Shown here in pieces: positions 17,167-25,933 of a stretch of 64,000 nt of DNA. The notes beneath the pieces are model-generated. The model searched no databases, was not told where the DNA came from, and saw only the letters and a list, made by a program, of their open reading frames with translations. The number at the start of each line of letters is the position of its first letter. Position 1 is the stretch's first letter. The translations under genes were made by a program, and so were the position numbers. The stretch is from Brevibacterium sp. S22 (GTDB taxonomy: Bacteria; Actinomycetota; Actinomycetes; Actinomycetales; Brevibacteriaceae), in contig NZ_RHFG01000018.1 in NCBI RefSeq assembly GCF_004745485.1, positions 1 to 64,000 of the forward strand, given 5' to 3'.

Positions 17167-18321
17167 TCAGTTCTCGTCGAGGTCGAACGCCGCCAGCGCC
17201 CACGTGATGTCGAGCAGCTCTTTCGCTCCCAGTTCGGTGAGGCCGACGGCATCGTGGAAACGCTGCATTCGATACCGCACTGTGTTTTCGTGAACGTGAA
17301 GCACCTCAGCGGTCTTCTTCACATTCATCACCGTGGCAATCCAGGTGCGCACCGTTTCCAACACGTCGGAACCGGCGGCAGTGTGAGGATGAAGAGGGTA
17401 GATGTAGCGATCGACGAGGTGTCGGTTGAGATCGGTCTGTGCAGGCACTGCGATCTGCCATGTGATGTCCGCGAGCGAGTGGACTCCCGGCTGACTGTGC
17501 TGGGCGACCGTCCACACCCTTTCGCAGATTCTCGCGGATTCTGCAATCCGTGGCAGAGGGACGAAGGGTCCTACGGCGACCGGTGCCGCTGATGCAGACG
17601 GGGTGCGGGCCACGATCCCAACGATGCGATCATCCATCTGTGCCACCACGGCCTGCCGCCGACCATCCGAGCCGGAAAACTGGAGGGACTCAACACTCGG
17701 TCCGGCGTGCTTGAACCCGTGCTCACCTCCAGGCTCTTCCGGCGCCGCACAGATGATGATGGCGTAGTCGCAGTCATCAGTGAGCCCGTAGCGACGAGCC
17801 TTGAGGAGGACATCCGGTCCTGGCTCTTCGGAGTCGATGAGGCTGCGGATCAGAGCGGCCGTGGCGAAGGATTCGCGCAGCGCGGCGGCCCCCGCCCGGT
17901 ATCGGTACTCTGCCGCCGCCCCGGTGGTGAACCAGTCTCCGAGTTGCCATAGCAACGTCGAGCCCGTCAAAGTCTGCTGTGGTTCGAGACCCTGACGCTC
18001 TGCTTCCGCGATGAATGCGTCATGGACGACGTTGAGGCTGATTCGATATGCCCGAATGATGTCCTCGATGGGAACGTTCTGATCTATCCGGGCTCGAGTG
18101 GTCGCACGCGATTCGGGCACCTCTTCAGCCTCGACAACGGTGCCTGCAGTGAGGACCTCGACGGCGCGTGCAGCATTCGTGCGCACGGATGTGAGCAGTT
18201 CAGCACGCGGCACGTCGACATAGCTGGCCATCTCAGAGTAGATCCGATCGGCAGCACGATCGGCGATCGCATCGTCGAGGTCCTTCACCTGCAGGGCGAC
18301 TTGCGCGAGGCCGACAGCCAT
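17167..18321 (-). CDS. PucR/CdaR-type transcriptional regulator
   Basis: 384-residue regulator ending in the PucR C-terminal helix-turn-helix (HTH_30): KKTAEVLHVHENTVRYRMQR, about residues 340-360. The N-terminal 250 residues form the RsbRD/GGDEF-like sensing region seen in many actinobacterial PucR proteins (ARAVEVLTAG..., QNVPIEDIIRAYRISLNVVHDAF). The start is either ATG at 18319-18321 or the adjacent in-frame GTG at 18322-18324; no strong ribosome site decides. Such regulators usually activate neighbouring catabolic genes, here probably the acyl-CoA ligase and MHS transporter downstream on the same strand. Confidence 0.9.
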   Translation of the reverse strand: MAVGLAQVALQVKDLDDAIADRAADRIYSEMASYVDVPRAELLTSVRTNAARAVEVLTAGTVVEAEEVPESRATTRARIDQNVPIEDIIRAYRISLNVVHDAFIAEAERQGLEPQQTLTGSTLLWQLGDWFTTGAAAEYRYRAGAAALRESFATAALIRSLIDSEEPGPDVLLKARRYGLTDDCDYAIIICAAPEEPGGEHGFKHAGPSVESLQFSGSDGRRQAVVAQMDDRIVGIVARTPSASAAPVAVGPFVPLPRIAESARICERVWTVAQHSQPGVHSLADITWQIAVPAQTDLNRHLVDRYIYPLHPHTAAGSDVLETVRTWIATVMNVKKTAEVLHVHENTVRYRMQRFHDAVGLTELGAKELLDITWALAAFDLDEN

Positions 18322-18364
18322 CACGTCACACTCATCGCAGTCGGTCTCCCGTCCCCGGCAACGC

Positions 18365-19507
18365 TCAGCCCTGGGGCGTCACGCCGATCGAGTCGAGAGC
18401 CGCCTCGAGGCGCGTGATCGTGCCGTCGATGTCGCTGAGCTTGTCGAGTCCGAACAGGCCGATGCGGAAGGACGAGAAGTCCTCGGGCTCATCGCACTGC
18501 AGCGGCACGCCGGCAGCGATCTGTACCCCGACCTCCTTGAAGCTGGCACCCGTGGCGAGCTTCGGGTTGTCGGTGTGGACGACGACCACGCTCGGCGAGG
18601 CGAACTCATCCGAGGCAACCGAGGGAAGTCCGCGTTCGGCGAAGACGGCCCGCACCCGCTCACCGAGCTCACGCTGAGCCGATTCGAGCTTGTCGAAGCC
18701 GCGCTCCTCGCTCTCAGCCATGAGCTTGGCATTGTGCGCCAGAGCATCGGTGGGCATCGTCGCGTGGTACGGCGCCCGACCCTCTTCGTATTCGTCGGCG
18801 ATGAACAGCCACTTCTTCAGGTCCATCGCAAAGCTCGTCGACGTCGAGGATTCCACGGCGGCACGGCCTGCCTGACTGAGCATGACGTACCCGGCGCACG
18901 GCGAACCGCTCCACCCCTTCTGCGGAGCGGAGATGAGCGCATCGACGCCGAGGTCGGTCATCGACGCCCACATCGCGCCCGAGGCGATGCAGTCGAGGAC
19001 GAACAGACCACCGACCGAATGCACAGCATCGGCAACGGCCCGGATGTAGTCGTCGGGCAGAAGCATCCCCGAGGCGGTCTCGACGTGGGGAGCGAACACG
19101 ACATCGGGCTTCTCGGCCTCGATGGCGGCGACCACCTCGGCGACGGGGGCGGGCGACCAGGCGGACTGGTGCTCGGCGCTGTCCGGGGAGGCCTTGAGCA
19201 CGGTCGTCTCGGAGGCGATGGCACCGGCGTCGAGGATCTGCGACCAGCGGAAGGAGAACAGACCGTTGCGCACGATCAGCGCCTTCTTGCCGGTGGCCAC
19301 CTGACGGGCCACCGATTCCATGGCGTAGCTGCCTCCACCTGGGACGATGGCGACGCTGTCGGCATCGTAGGCCGAGCGCAGGATCCGGTTGATCTCCTGC
19401 ATCACGGACACGAACCGCTGCGACATATGGTTCAGCGATCGGTCGGTGAAGACCACCGAGTATTCGAGCAGGCCGTCCGGGTCAACATCTTCGTGTGGCA
19501 AAGTCAT
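18365..19507 (-). CDS. Class V pyridoxal-phosphate aminotransferase (alanine-glyoxylate/serine type)
   Basis: Fold-type I PLP enzyme of the class V group, 380 residues. VPGGGSYAMESVARQVATG near residue 55 and FVLDCIASGAMWASMTDLGVD followed by LISAPQKGWSG, which holds the PLP lysine, match the alanine-glyoxylate/serine-pyruvate aminotransferase lineage. The ATG at 19505-19507 is supported by a TATGTT -10 box ending exactly 6 bases upstream (leaderless arrangement); the frame is open a further 13 codons. It lies 40 bp upstream of the PucR gene on the same strand. The amino donor is unproven. Confidence 0.87.
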   Translation of the reverse strand: MTLPHEDVDPDGLLEYSVVFTDRSLNHMSQRFVSVMQEINRILRSAYDADSVAIVPGGGSYAMESVARQVATGKKALIVRNGLFSFRWSQILDAGAIASETTVLKASPDSAEHQSAWSPAPVAEVVAAIEAEKPDVVFAPHVETASGMLLPDDYIRAVADAVHSVGGLFVLDCIASGAMWASMTDLGVDALISAPQKGWSGSPCAGYVMLSQAGRAAVESSTSTSFAMDLKKWLFIADEYEEGRAPYHATMPTDALAHNAKLMAESEERGFDKLESAQRELGERVRAVFAERGLPSVASDEFASPSVVVVHTDNPKLATGASFKEVGVQIAAGVPLQCDEPEDFSSFRIGLFGLDKLSDIDGTITRLEAALDSIGVTPQG

Positions 19508-19513
19508 GGCTCT

Positions 19514-19519
19514 AACATA
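19514..19519 (-). promoter_or_regulatory. -10 element of a probable leaderless promoter (aminotransferase)
   Basis: On the minus strand TATGTT ends 6 bases before the ATG at 19507. No ribosome-binding site is visible, so the transcript probably begins at the start codon. This also fixes the start codon choice. Confidence 0.5.
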
Positions 19520-19626
19520 TCGACAGTCCGCCATTCGGGCCACCACAGTCGATGAGTGAGACCGAATCGACCGTCACCGAGGCGGCCCACCGTCGGTCTC
19601 GCCCCTCACCGAGGCGGCCGCGGCGA

Positions 19627-21069
19627 TCAGACCTCGACTTCGCTGCGATCCCCCGACCACAGCGTATGGAAGATCCCCGGACGGTCGGTGCGCGCATAGG
19701 TGTGCGAACCGAAACGGTCGCGCTGGGCCTGGATGAGTGCCGCGCTTCCCGCCTCGGTGCGCAGTCCGTCGAAGTAGGACAGGGTCGATGCCAGGCCGGG
19801 CACGGCGATGCCGTGGCCGATCGCCTGGACCACGGTCGAGCGCAGGGATTCCTGGCACCGGTCGGCGACGTCGCGGACATAGTCGGCGGCGAGCAGATTC
19901 TTCGGCGGGTTCGGCGCGTCGAAAGCCTCGACGATGCGATCGAGCAGGCGTGCTCGGATGATGCACCCGGCCCGCCAGATTCCGGCGAGCGCGCCGAGGT
20001 CGATGTCCCAGCCGTGCTCGCTCGCCCCGGCCGCGATCTCGTGGAATCCCTGCACGTAGGCCATCACCTTGGCCAGCAGCAGGGCGCTGCCGATCTCGTC
20101 GATGCGGTCCGCACGTTCGGCTGCAGACGAGGAGGAGAATGCAGTGCCGGGACGGGGACCGGCCAGGCGGAGTCCCTCGGCGCGCAGATCGACTGCGGAT
20201 GACAGCGAACGGGAGAAGACCGCCTCGGCGATGGTGGGCACCGGTACCCCGAGATCCAGTCCGACCTGCGCCGTCCACGCACCCGTGCCCTTGGCCTTCG
20301 CAGCATCGGCGACGATGTCGACGAAGGGCCGCCCCGTCTCCGCGTCGACGTGGGCGAGGACGTCGGCGGTGATCTCGACGAGGTAGGACTCGAGGTCTCC
20401 GGTGTTCCAGTCGGCGAAGACCTCGGCGATCTCGGCGGGAGTCAGCCCGAGGCTGTCGCGCAGGAGAGTGAAGGCCTCGCTGATGAGCTGCATATCGGCG
20501 TATTCGATGCCGTTGTGGACCATCTTGACGAAGTGCCCGGCCCCGTCGGTGCCGATGTGATCGACGCAGGCCGCGTCTCCTGCCTTCGCCGCGATCGGCT
20601 CGAGCAGGGGTCGCAGGCGCTGCCATGCGGCCTCCGATCCGCCGACCATGAGGGAGGGGCCGAGCAGGGCACCGACCTCTCCCCCGGAGATTCCGACCCC
20701 GGCGAATTCGATGCCGGTGCCCTCGAGGCGCTGCCCGCGCGCGATCGTGTCCTGGAAATGGGAATTGCCGCCGTCGACGATGATGTCACCGGGGGCGAAC
20801 GCCTCGTCGAGGTCGCCGATCGCCGAATCCGTGGCGTGTCCGGCATTGACCATGAGGATGGCGACCCGCGGTTCGGCGAGCTTCCCGGCCAGGTCATCCG
20901 GGTCGGCGGCGACGATGAACTCGGCGTCGGGGAAGTCCGCGGCCAGCCCTTCGGCGCGTTCGACGTCGCGGTCGTAGACCGCCACCCGACGGCCCGTCTG
21001 ACGGGCGAGGTTGCGGGCCAGGTTCGATCCCATCACGCCGGTTCCGATCACCGCGACATCGGCCTTCAT
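19627..21069 (-). CDS. gnd: 6-phosphogluconate dehydrogenase, decarboxylating
   Basis: Oxidative pentose phosphate enzyme: 6-phosphogluconate + NADP+ to ribulose 5-phosphate + CO2 + NADPH. Starts with the Rossmann motif ADVAVIGTGVMGSNLARN; GISGGEVGALLGPSLMVGG and the catalytic-lysine segment GAGHFVKMVHNGIEY follow, with the typical C-terminal RDRFGSHTYARTDRPGIFHT. With the ATG at 21067-21069 it has 480 residues, and AGAGGA lies 6 bases before it; an ATG two codons earlier has no usable spacing. Divergent from gntK, so gluconate uptake, phosphorylation and oxidation genes are grouped. Confidence 0.96.
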   Translation of the reverse strand: MKADVAVIGTGVMGSNLARNLARQTGRRVAVYDRDVERAEGLAADFPDAEFIVAADPDDLAGKLAEPRVAILMVNAGHATDSAIGDLDEAFAPGDIIVDGGNSHFQDTIARGQRLEGTGIEFAGVGISGGEVGALLGPSLMVGGSEAAWQRLRPLLEPIAAKAGDAACVDHIGTDGAGHFVKMVHNGIEYADMQLISEAFTLLRDSLGLTPAEIAEVFADWNTGDLESYLVEITADVLAHVDAETGRPFVDIVADAAKAKGTGAWTAQVGLDLGVPVPTIAEAVFSRSLSSAVDLRAEGLRLAGPRPGTAFSSSSAAERADRIDEIGSALLLAKVMAYVQGFHEIAAGASEHGWDIDLGALAGIWRAGCIIRARLLDRIVEAFDAPNPPKNLLAADYVRDVADRCQESLRSTVVQAIGHGIAVPGLASTLSYFDGLRTEAGSAALIQAQRDRFGSHTYARTDRPGIFHTLWSGDRSEVEV

Positions 21070-21129
21070 GAGCATTCCTCTTCCCTGGATCAGCAGTGTT
21101 GACAGTCGCTTCCCACCAGCACTACGGTG

Positions 21130-21159
21130 CTATAAATCTGTTTTAATAACTGATTATAG
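21130..21159. promoter_or_regulatory. AT-rich divergent promoter with imperfect palindrome, gnd/gntK
   Basis: The gap between gnd and gntK contains a markedly AT-rich patch. CTATAAATCTG (21130-21140) and CTGATTATAG (21150-21159) form an imperfect palindrome about 35 bp before the gntK start. It is a plausible binding site for the GntR-type regulator encoded at 23170-23958. That link is inference. Confidence 0.4.
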
Positions 21160-21193
21160 ATATTTCTTCATATTTTATCGAGAGGTTTCGGTG

Positions 21194-21706
21194 ATGGGTC
21201 ACAGCCCTTTCCTTCCACCGCTCGTCATCATGGGTGTCTCGGGAACCGGCAAAACCGTCCTCGGCGCGCAGGTGGCGCAAGTCCTCGATCGCCCTTTCGT
21301 CGACGCTGACGACCTTCACTCCGCTGCCAACAAAGCGAAGATGGGCTCCGGTGTGCCGCTGACGGATGAGGATCGGGCGCCCTGGCTCGACAGCGTCGCC
21401 GTCGAAGCGGCCCGCACCCCAGCCCCGGTCATCGCCTGCTCCGCCCTCAAACGTGCCTACCGGGATCAGCTGCGCAGGTCCGCACCCGAGCTCGTGTTCA
21501 TCCACCTCGACGGGCCTCGCGACGTCATCGCCGACCATCTGGCCCGCCGTGACCACGAGTTCATGTCCCCCGATCTGCTCGACTCCCAGCTGGCCACACT
21601 GGAACCGCTCACCGCAGAAGAGGCCCATGCCACCGTCGACGTCGACCGTTCGATCCCCGATGTCCTCCATGCGATCCTCGAGTCCGTCGAACGGCTGACC
21701 CGATGA
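21194..21706 (+). CDS. gntK: Gluconokinase
   Basis: Small P-loop kinase that phosphorylates D-gluconate to 6-phosphogluconate, feeding Gnd. Of 170 residues, the Walker A motif MGVSGTGKT lies at about residues 13-21. Typical GntK landmarks follow: FVDADDLHSAANKAKMGSGVPLTDEDRAPWL and CSALKRAYRDQLR. The ATG at 21194 is preferred (AGAGG upstream); a GTG one codon earlier is possible. The gene leads a plus-strand pair with the gluconate permease 50 bp downstream. Confidence 0.95.
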   Translation: MGHSPFLPPLVIMGVSGTGKTVLGAQVAQVLDRPFVDADDLHSAANKAKMGSGVPLTDEDRAPWLDSVAVEAARTPAPVIACSALKRAYRDQLRRSAPELVFIHLDGPRDVIADHLARRDHEFMSPDLLDSQLATLEPLTAEEAHATVDVDRSIPDVLHAILESVERLTR

Positions 21707-21756
21707 TCGTCCCGTCCACTGTCCGCACATCCGCCTGACCTCAAGGAAGAGGAACA

Positions 21757-23160
21757 ATGACCGAACTCGAACTGGCCTGGACTCTGTCCACGCCGGCCCT
21801 GCTGGGAATCGCAGCGGCAGCCATCGCTGTGCTGCTCCTGCTCATCATCAAGGCACGGGTCCATGCCTTCATCGCCCTCGTCATCGTCAGCGTGATCACG
21901 GCGCTGGCCTCAGGGATCATGCCCGGCGACCTCATCGACGTCCTCTACGACGGCTTCGGGTCCACCCTGGCCAGCGTGGCCCTGCTCGTGGGACTCGGTG
22001 CGATGCTCGGGCGGATGCTCGAACTCTCCGGAGGCGCCGAGGTGCTCACCGACGCCCTCATCCGCCTCTTCGGCGAGAAGCGAGCGCCCTTCGCCCTCGG
22101 CGTGACCTCGCTGCTCTTCGGCTTCCCGATCTTCTTCGACGCCGGCCTCGTCGTCATGCTGCCGATCATCTTCACGATCGCGCGCCGCCTCGGCGGATCC
22201 CTGCTGCTCTATGCGATGCCGGCGGCGATGGCATTCTCCGCCATGCACATCTTCGTGCCCCCGCACCCCGGCCCCGTCGCGGCCTCCGGACTGCTCGGCG
22301 CGAACGTCGGGCTCGTCCTCATCTGCGGAATCATCATCGCCATCCCAGCCTGGTACCTCACCGGGTATCTGTTCGGCATCATCATCGGCAGACGCATCGA
22401 CGTCGCAGTGCCCGCCGTCCTCTCGGGCGGAAAGGACGGCGCCTATGCGGACTTCGCTTCCCGCCCGAAGCTCGGCCACGTGCTCTTCCTCCTCATCCTC
22501 CCGCTCGTGCTCATCTTCCTCAACACCGGACTGAACTTCGCCGGTGAGGCCGGATGGGTCGACACCGACTCGGTGCTCATCAGCTCCCTGCGACTGCTCG
22601 GCGAGACCCCGATCGCCCTGCTCCTCACCGTCGTCATCGCCATGTGGCTGCTCGGATGGAAGCAGAGGAAGGACCATTCACTCATCGAGACCGTCGTCGA
22701 CTCCGCGCTCGGCCCGGTGTGCTCGATCATCCTCATCACCGGTGCCGGCGGAATGTTCGGCGGAGTGCTGCGCGCCAGCGGCATCGGCGATTCGCTGGCC
22801 GATTCGCTCGCGGCCCTCGGTCTGCCCGTCATCGTCGCCGGCTTCGTGATCGCCGCGATCGTGCGCATCGCCCAGGGTTCGGCCACGGTGGCGCTGACGA
22901 CCGCGGCGGCTCTCGTCCAGCCGATCGTCGTCGGCAATCCGGACTTCTCGAGTCTGCAGGTCGTGGCGATCGTGCTGTCGTTGGCCGCCGGTTCGGTCTT
23001 CGCCAGCCACGTCAACGACTCCGGATTCTGGCTCGTCTCCCGGTTCTTCGGTATGGACACGAAGACGACGCTGAAGACCTGGACCGTCGCCGAGACGCTG
23101 CTGGGCACCGTCGGATTCCTGTTCAGCCTCGCTCTCTACGGAGTCGTCAGCCTGTTCTAG
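21757..23160 (+). CDS. gntP: GntP-family gluconate:H+ symporter
   Basis: Secondary transporter of 467 residues, hydrophobic throughout with about 12-14 membrane segments. It carries the GntP-family landmarks LLFGFPIFFDAGLVVMLPI, HIFVPPHPGPVAASGLL and the C-terminal FASHVNDSGFWLVSRFFGM. Preceded by AAGGAAGAGGAACA. Its place directly after gluconokinase and next to a GntR regulator supports gluconate as substrate, although GntP relatives also move other sugar acids. Confidence 0.94.
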   Translation: MTELELAWTLSTPALLGIAAAAIAVLLLLIIKARVHAFIALVIVSVITALASGIMPGDLIDVLYDGFGSTLASVALLVGLGAMLGRMLELSGGAEVLTDALIRLFGEKRAPFALGVTSLLFGFPIFFDAGLVVMLPIIFTIARRLGGSLLLYAMPAAMAFSAMHIFVPPHPGPVAASGLLGANVGLVLICGIIIAIPAWYLTGYLFGIIIGRRIDVAVPAVLSGGKDGAYADFASRPKLGHVLFLLILPLVLIFLNTGLNFAGEAGWVDTDSVLISSLRLLGETPIALLLTVVIAMWLLGWKQRKDHSLIETVVDSALGPVCSIILITGAGGMFGGVLRASGIGDSLADSLAALGLPVIVAGFVIAAIVRIAQGSATVALTTAAALVQPIVVGNPDFSSLQVVAIVLSLAAGSVFASHVNDSGFWLVSRFFGMDTKTTLKTWTVAETLLGTVGFLFSLALYGVVSLF

Positions 23161-23169
23161 GCCCGGTTC

Positions 23170-23958
23170 TCAGCTGCCTGCATGTCGGGGTTCGTCGGCC
23201 CAGACGCTGCCCATCTCCGCGTCGGCCTTCGCCACGATCTTCGCCATCGCCCCTTTGGCCCTCTGGGCGTCCTGTCCGCCGATGGCGTCGGCGACGTCGA
23301 AATGCCATTGCAGGGCATCCGGGTGCGGGAACTTCGGCATCAGTCCTGCCCCGGTGCGGCCGGACAGGATCTCTCCGATGACGGTGTCGAAGGCCGCGAA
23401 GAGCTCGTTTCCTCCGGCGCCGAGCACCGCCCGGTGGAAGGCCACATCGGCGTCGAGAAACGCTTCGACGTCGCCCTGTCTGCCCGCTGCTCGCATCCGG
23501 GCGGCCAGACCCATGATCTCTTCGGCGGCTTCTGCCGGAGCATGCTGTGCGGCCAGACCGGCCGCTTCGGGTTCGATGGCCACTCGCAACTCGGTCAGCG
23601 AACGCAGCTGCCTGGCGGGTGCTTCGGTCATCCTCCAGCGGATGACGAGGGGGTCGAGCAGCATCCATTCGCTCATCGCGAGCACGACGAGGCCGACCCG
23701 ACGGATCGGCTGCAGCATACCCAAGGACTCGAGGACTCGGACGACTTCGCGCACCACCGACAGTGACACGTCGTACCGGGCGCGCAGGTCCTCGGCTTTG
23801 ATGATCATCCCGGCGGCGAGGCGTCCGGCGACGATGTCCTGCCCCACCTGGTCGCGCAGTCGTTCGTGGAGGTTGCCGCGGTTCTCCGGGCCCGAGTCCG
23901 GGGAGTTCGCGTTCGGACTTCCGCCCGCCTCGGCGGGGGTGGTGTTCTTCTCCCCCAC
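23170..23958 (-). CDS. GntR/FadR-family transcriptional regulator (FCD domain)
   Basis: 262 residues: an N-terminal low-complexity stretch (about 28 residues), a GntR winged helix (LRDQVGQDIVAGRLAAGMII ... VSLSVVREVVRVLESLGML, about residues 32-95) and an all-helical FCD effector domain (about 110-240) with the metal-ligand-like pattern of Asp, His and His residues (DADVAFHRAVLGA...). The start is GTG at 23956-23958, 2 bp after the ispE stop and without a good ribosome site, so it is probably translated by coupling to ispE. The gene faces gntP and is a natural candidate for the gluconate regulator. It may instead control another sugar acid. Confidence 0.88.
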   Translation of the reverse strand: MGEKNTTPAEAGGSPNANSPDSGPENRGNLHERLRDQVGQDIVAGRLAAGMIIKAEDLRARYDVSLSVVREVVRVLESLGMLQPIRRVGLVVLAMSEWMLLDPLVIRWRMTEAPARQLRSLTELRVAIEPEAAGLAAQHAPAEAAEEIMGLAARMRAAGRQGDVEAFLDADVAFHRAVLGAGGNELFAAFDTVIGEILSGRTGAGLMPKFPHPDALQWHFDVADAIGGQDAQRAKGAMAKIVAKADAEMGSVWADEPRHAGS

Positions 23959-23960
23959 GG

Positions 23961-24908
23961 TCAGTCGCCGTCCACGATATGCGCGCCGGGGGCGGGTCCG
24001 GTGGTGCGCAGCGCTTCGTTGACGCCCCGCGTGGCCTGCAGCAGTACGGCCAGGTCGAGGGCATGGTGGGCATCGCGGGCGAGGAAGCCGATGGTCGGAC
24101 CCGAGCCGCTGAGCAGGGGCAGAACAGCTCCGGCATCACGGCCGGCTTCCATCACCTCGGCGATTTCGGGCATGAAGGACACGGCCGCCTCGGTGAGGTC
24201 GTTCGCCGCGTGCTCGGCGAGTGTGTCCGGTTCACCGGCGGCGAGCGCCTTGAGAACCTGGTCGGGCACGGCGGCGGGGGCCGGATCGGGGTTGAGTTCG
24301 TCGAAGCGGGCATAGACATCCGGGGTGGGCAGGGGCCACGCCGAGGTGGCCATCACCCAGTGGAAGGTTCCGCGGGTGAGCACGGGGCTCAGCTGTTCCC
24401 CGCGGCCTTGGCCAATGGCCGTGCCCCCGCGCAGGAGGAACGCGACGTCGGCGCCGACGGTGACCGCGCAGTCGTGGAGGATCGCCTCGTCGACGCCTCC
24501 GACGAGGTGGGCGGCCCCGACGAGGGCGGCGGCTGCGTCGGCTGATCCCCCGCCCATTCCGCCGGCCACGGGCACCTGCTTGTCGATGACGATGTCGAGG
24601 TCGCGCAGCACATCGACGTCACGGTCGCCTTCGAGGGCGGTGATGAGGAGGTCGACGGCACGTCTGGCGAAGTTCGACTCATCGAGCGGGACCACGGCAT
24701 CCGCGTAGCGTCCCTGGACGATGATCGACCGTGTTCCGCCCGGGATGAGGGTCAGGGTCTCGCCGAGGTTGAGAGCCTGAAACACGGTCGCGAGCTCGTG
24801 GTATCCGTCGGTCGCCGCACCCACACCGAGGTGGATGTTGATCTTCCCCGGAGCCTGAACTCTCACCGGGGCCGGGATCATCGAGGGTGGATGCAGCGGG
24901 GTGGTCAT
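23961..24908 (-). CDS. ispE: 4-diphosphocytidyl-2-C-methyl-D-erythritol kinase
   Basis: GHMP kinase of the MEP isoprenoid pathway that phosphorylates CDP-methylerythritol. 315 residues, with the N-terminal APGKINIHLGVG motif and the ATP-binding loop PVAGGMGGGSADAAA near residue 105-120; the third GHMP motif SGSGPTIGFLA lies near the C-terminus. The ATG overlaps the rsmA stop by 4 bases (24905-24908), the conserved rsmA-ispE arrangement of actinobacteria. The longer open frame upstream is discarded because it overlaps rsmA with arginine-rich sequence. Confidence 0.95.
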   Translation of the reverse strand: MTTPLHPPSMIPAPVRVQAPGKINIHLGVGAATDGYHELATVFQALNLGETLTLIPGGTRSIIVQGRYADAVVPLDESNFARRAVDLLITALEGDRDVDVLRDLDIVIDKQVPVAGGMGGGSADAAAALVGAAHLVGGVDEAILHDCAVTVGADVAFLLRGGTAIGQGRGEQLSPVLTRGTFHWVMATSAWPLPTPDVYARFDELNPDPAPAAVPDQVLKALAAGEPDTLAEHAANDLTEAAVSFMPEIAEVMEAGRDAGAVLPLLSGSGPTIGFLARDAHHALDLAVLLQATRGVNEALRTTGPAPGAHIVDGD

Positions 24909-25786
24909 GGTGAGGGGTCCTCTGCGGCGAGACGCTCGAAGTCGGCGACGGTGAGTGCCTCGCCCCGGGTCTTCGGGTCGATTCCGGCCGCGGTGAGCAG
25001 CTCTTCGGCCCGCTGCGGGCTGCCGGCCCATCCGGACAGGGCCGCACGCAGGGTCTTGCGGCGTTGGGCGAAGGCGGCGTCGATGAGAGTGAAGAGGCGG
25101 TGCCGGTGCACAGGGTCACGATCGGTGCGGGTGACGTCGATGCGCACCAGACCGGAGTCGATGTTCGGTGCCGGCCAGAACACGTTCTTGCCGATCTTCC
25201 CGGCCAGCTGCACGTCTCCGTACCACTGCGCTTTGACGCTGGGAACTCCGTAGGTGCGTGAGCCCGGATCGGCGGCAAGCCGTTCGGCGACTTCGAGCTG
25301 CACCATGACGAGGACGGTCTGCAGATTCGGGAAGGTCTCGAGGAAGTGCAGCAGCACGGGCACGGCCACGTTGTAGGGCAGATTAGCGACGAGCGCGTCG
25401 GGGCCGTCAGCAGCGGCCCTGCCGTCCGCAGCGTTGCTGTCGTTCGGGGCCGGCAGTTCGGTGACCTTGAGCGCATCGGCGTTGACCAACTGGAACGGCG
25501 CATCGCCGCCGGCGAACTTCGTGACGGTGCTCGGCAGCTTCGTCGCCAGCACCTCGTCGATCTCGACCGCGGTGACGGAATGACCGGCTTCGAGCAGACC
25601 GAGGGTCAGCGAGCCGAGTCCGGGACCGATCTCGACGACGTTCGAAGCCTCCTCGAGCCCGGCGGCGGTGACGATCGAGCGCACGGTATTGGGGTCGATG
25701 ACGAAGTTCTGGCCCTTCTGCTTCGTCGGGCGCAGACCGATCTCAGCGGCTGTTTCGCGGATATCGCGGGCGGTCAATAACGTCAC
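24905..25786 (-). CDS. rsmA: 16S rRNA (adenine1518-N6/adenine1519-N6)-dimethyltransferase
   Basis: KsgA/RsmA dimethylates two adenines in the 3' hairpin of 16S rRNA during small-subunit maturation. 293 residues. LRPTKQKGQNFVIDPNTV near the N-terminus, the SAM-binding motif VVEIGPGLGSLT, and NLPYNVAVPVLLHFL, the substrate-base pocket motif, are all present. The GTG at 25784-25786 gives the usual N-terminus (LLTARDIRETAAEIG) and is preceded by TAAGTT with 7 bases between, a leaderless promoter arrangement. A GTG at 25825 is possible but adds an unconserved extension. Confidence 0.94.
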   Translation of the reverse strand: MTLLTARDIRETAAEIGLRPTKQKGQNFVIDPNTVRSIVTAAGLEEASNVVEIGPGLGSLTLGLLEAGHSVTAVEIDEVLATKLPSTVTKFAGGDAPFQLVNADALKVTELPAPNDSNAADGRAAADGPDALVANLPYNVAVPVLLHFLETFPNLQTVLVMVQLEVAERLAADPGSRTYGVPSVKAQWYGDVQLAGKIGKNVFWPAPNIDSGLVRIDVTRTDRDPVHRHRLFTLIDAAFAQRRKTLRAALSGWAGSPQRAEELLTAAGIDPKTRGEALTVADFERLAAEDPSP

Positions 25787-25793
25787 AGCCAAC

Positions 25794-25799
25794 AACTTA
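25794..25799 (-). promoter_or_regulatory. -10 element of a probable leaderless promoter (rsmA)
   Basis: Minus-strand TAAGTT ends 7 bases before the GTG at 25786; there is no ribosome-binding site upstream of the GTG. Confidence 0.45.
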
Positions 25800-25921
25800 C
25801 CGCACCGCCGCGCTGGCACAATCACCGCGCGCCCGGCGGTTCGGTGGCCGACGGACAGGGCCGCATCCGGGTGGACGGCGGGGCCACCTCGGCGAGGTAT
25901 CTGCTCAGGACCCCCGGGCGA

Positions 25922-25927
25922 TAGGGT
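25922..25927 (+). promoter_or_regulatory. -10 element of a probable leaderless promoter (THUMP-like gene)
   Basis: TAGGGT ends exactly 6 bases before the ATG at 25934, placing the transcription start at the codon. No Shine-Dalgarno sequence is seen. The upstream gap (25826-25921) also contains one CCACCTCGGCGAGG motif. Confidence 0.5.
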
Positions 25928-25933
25928 GAAGCC

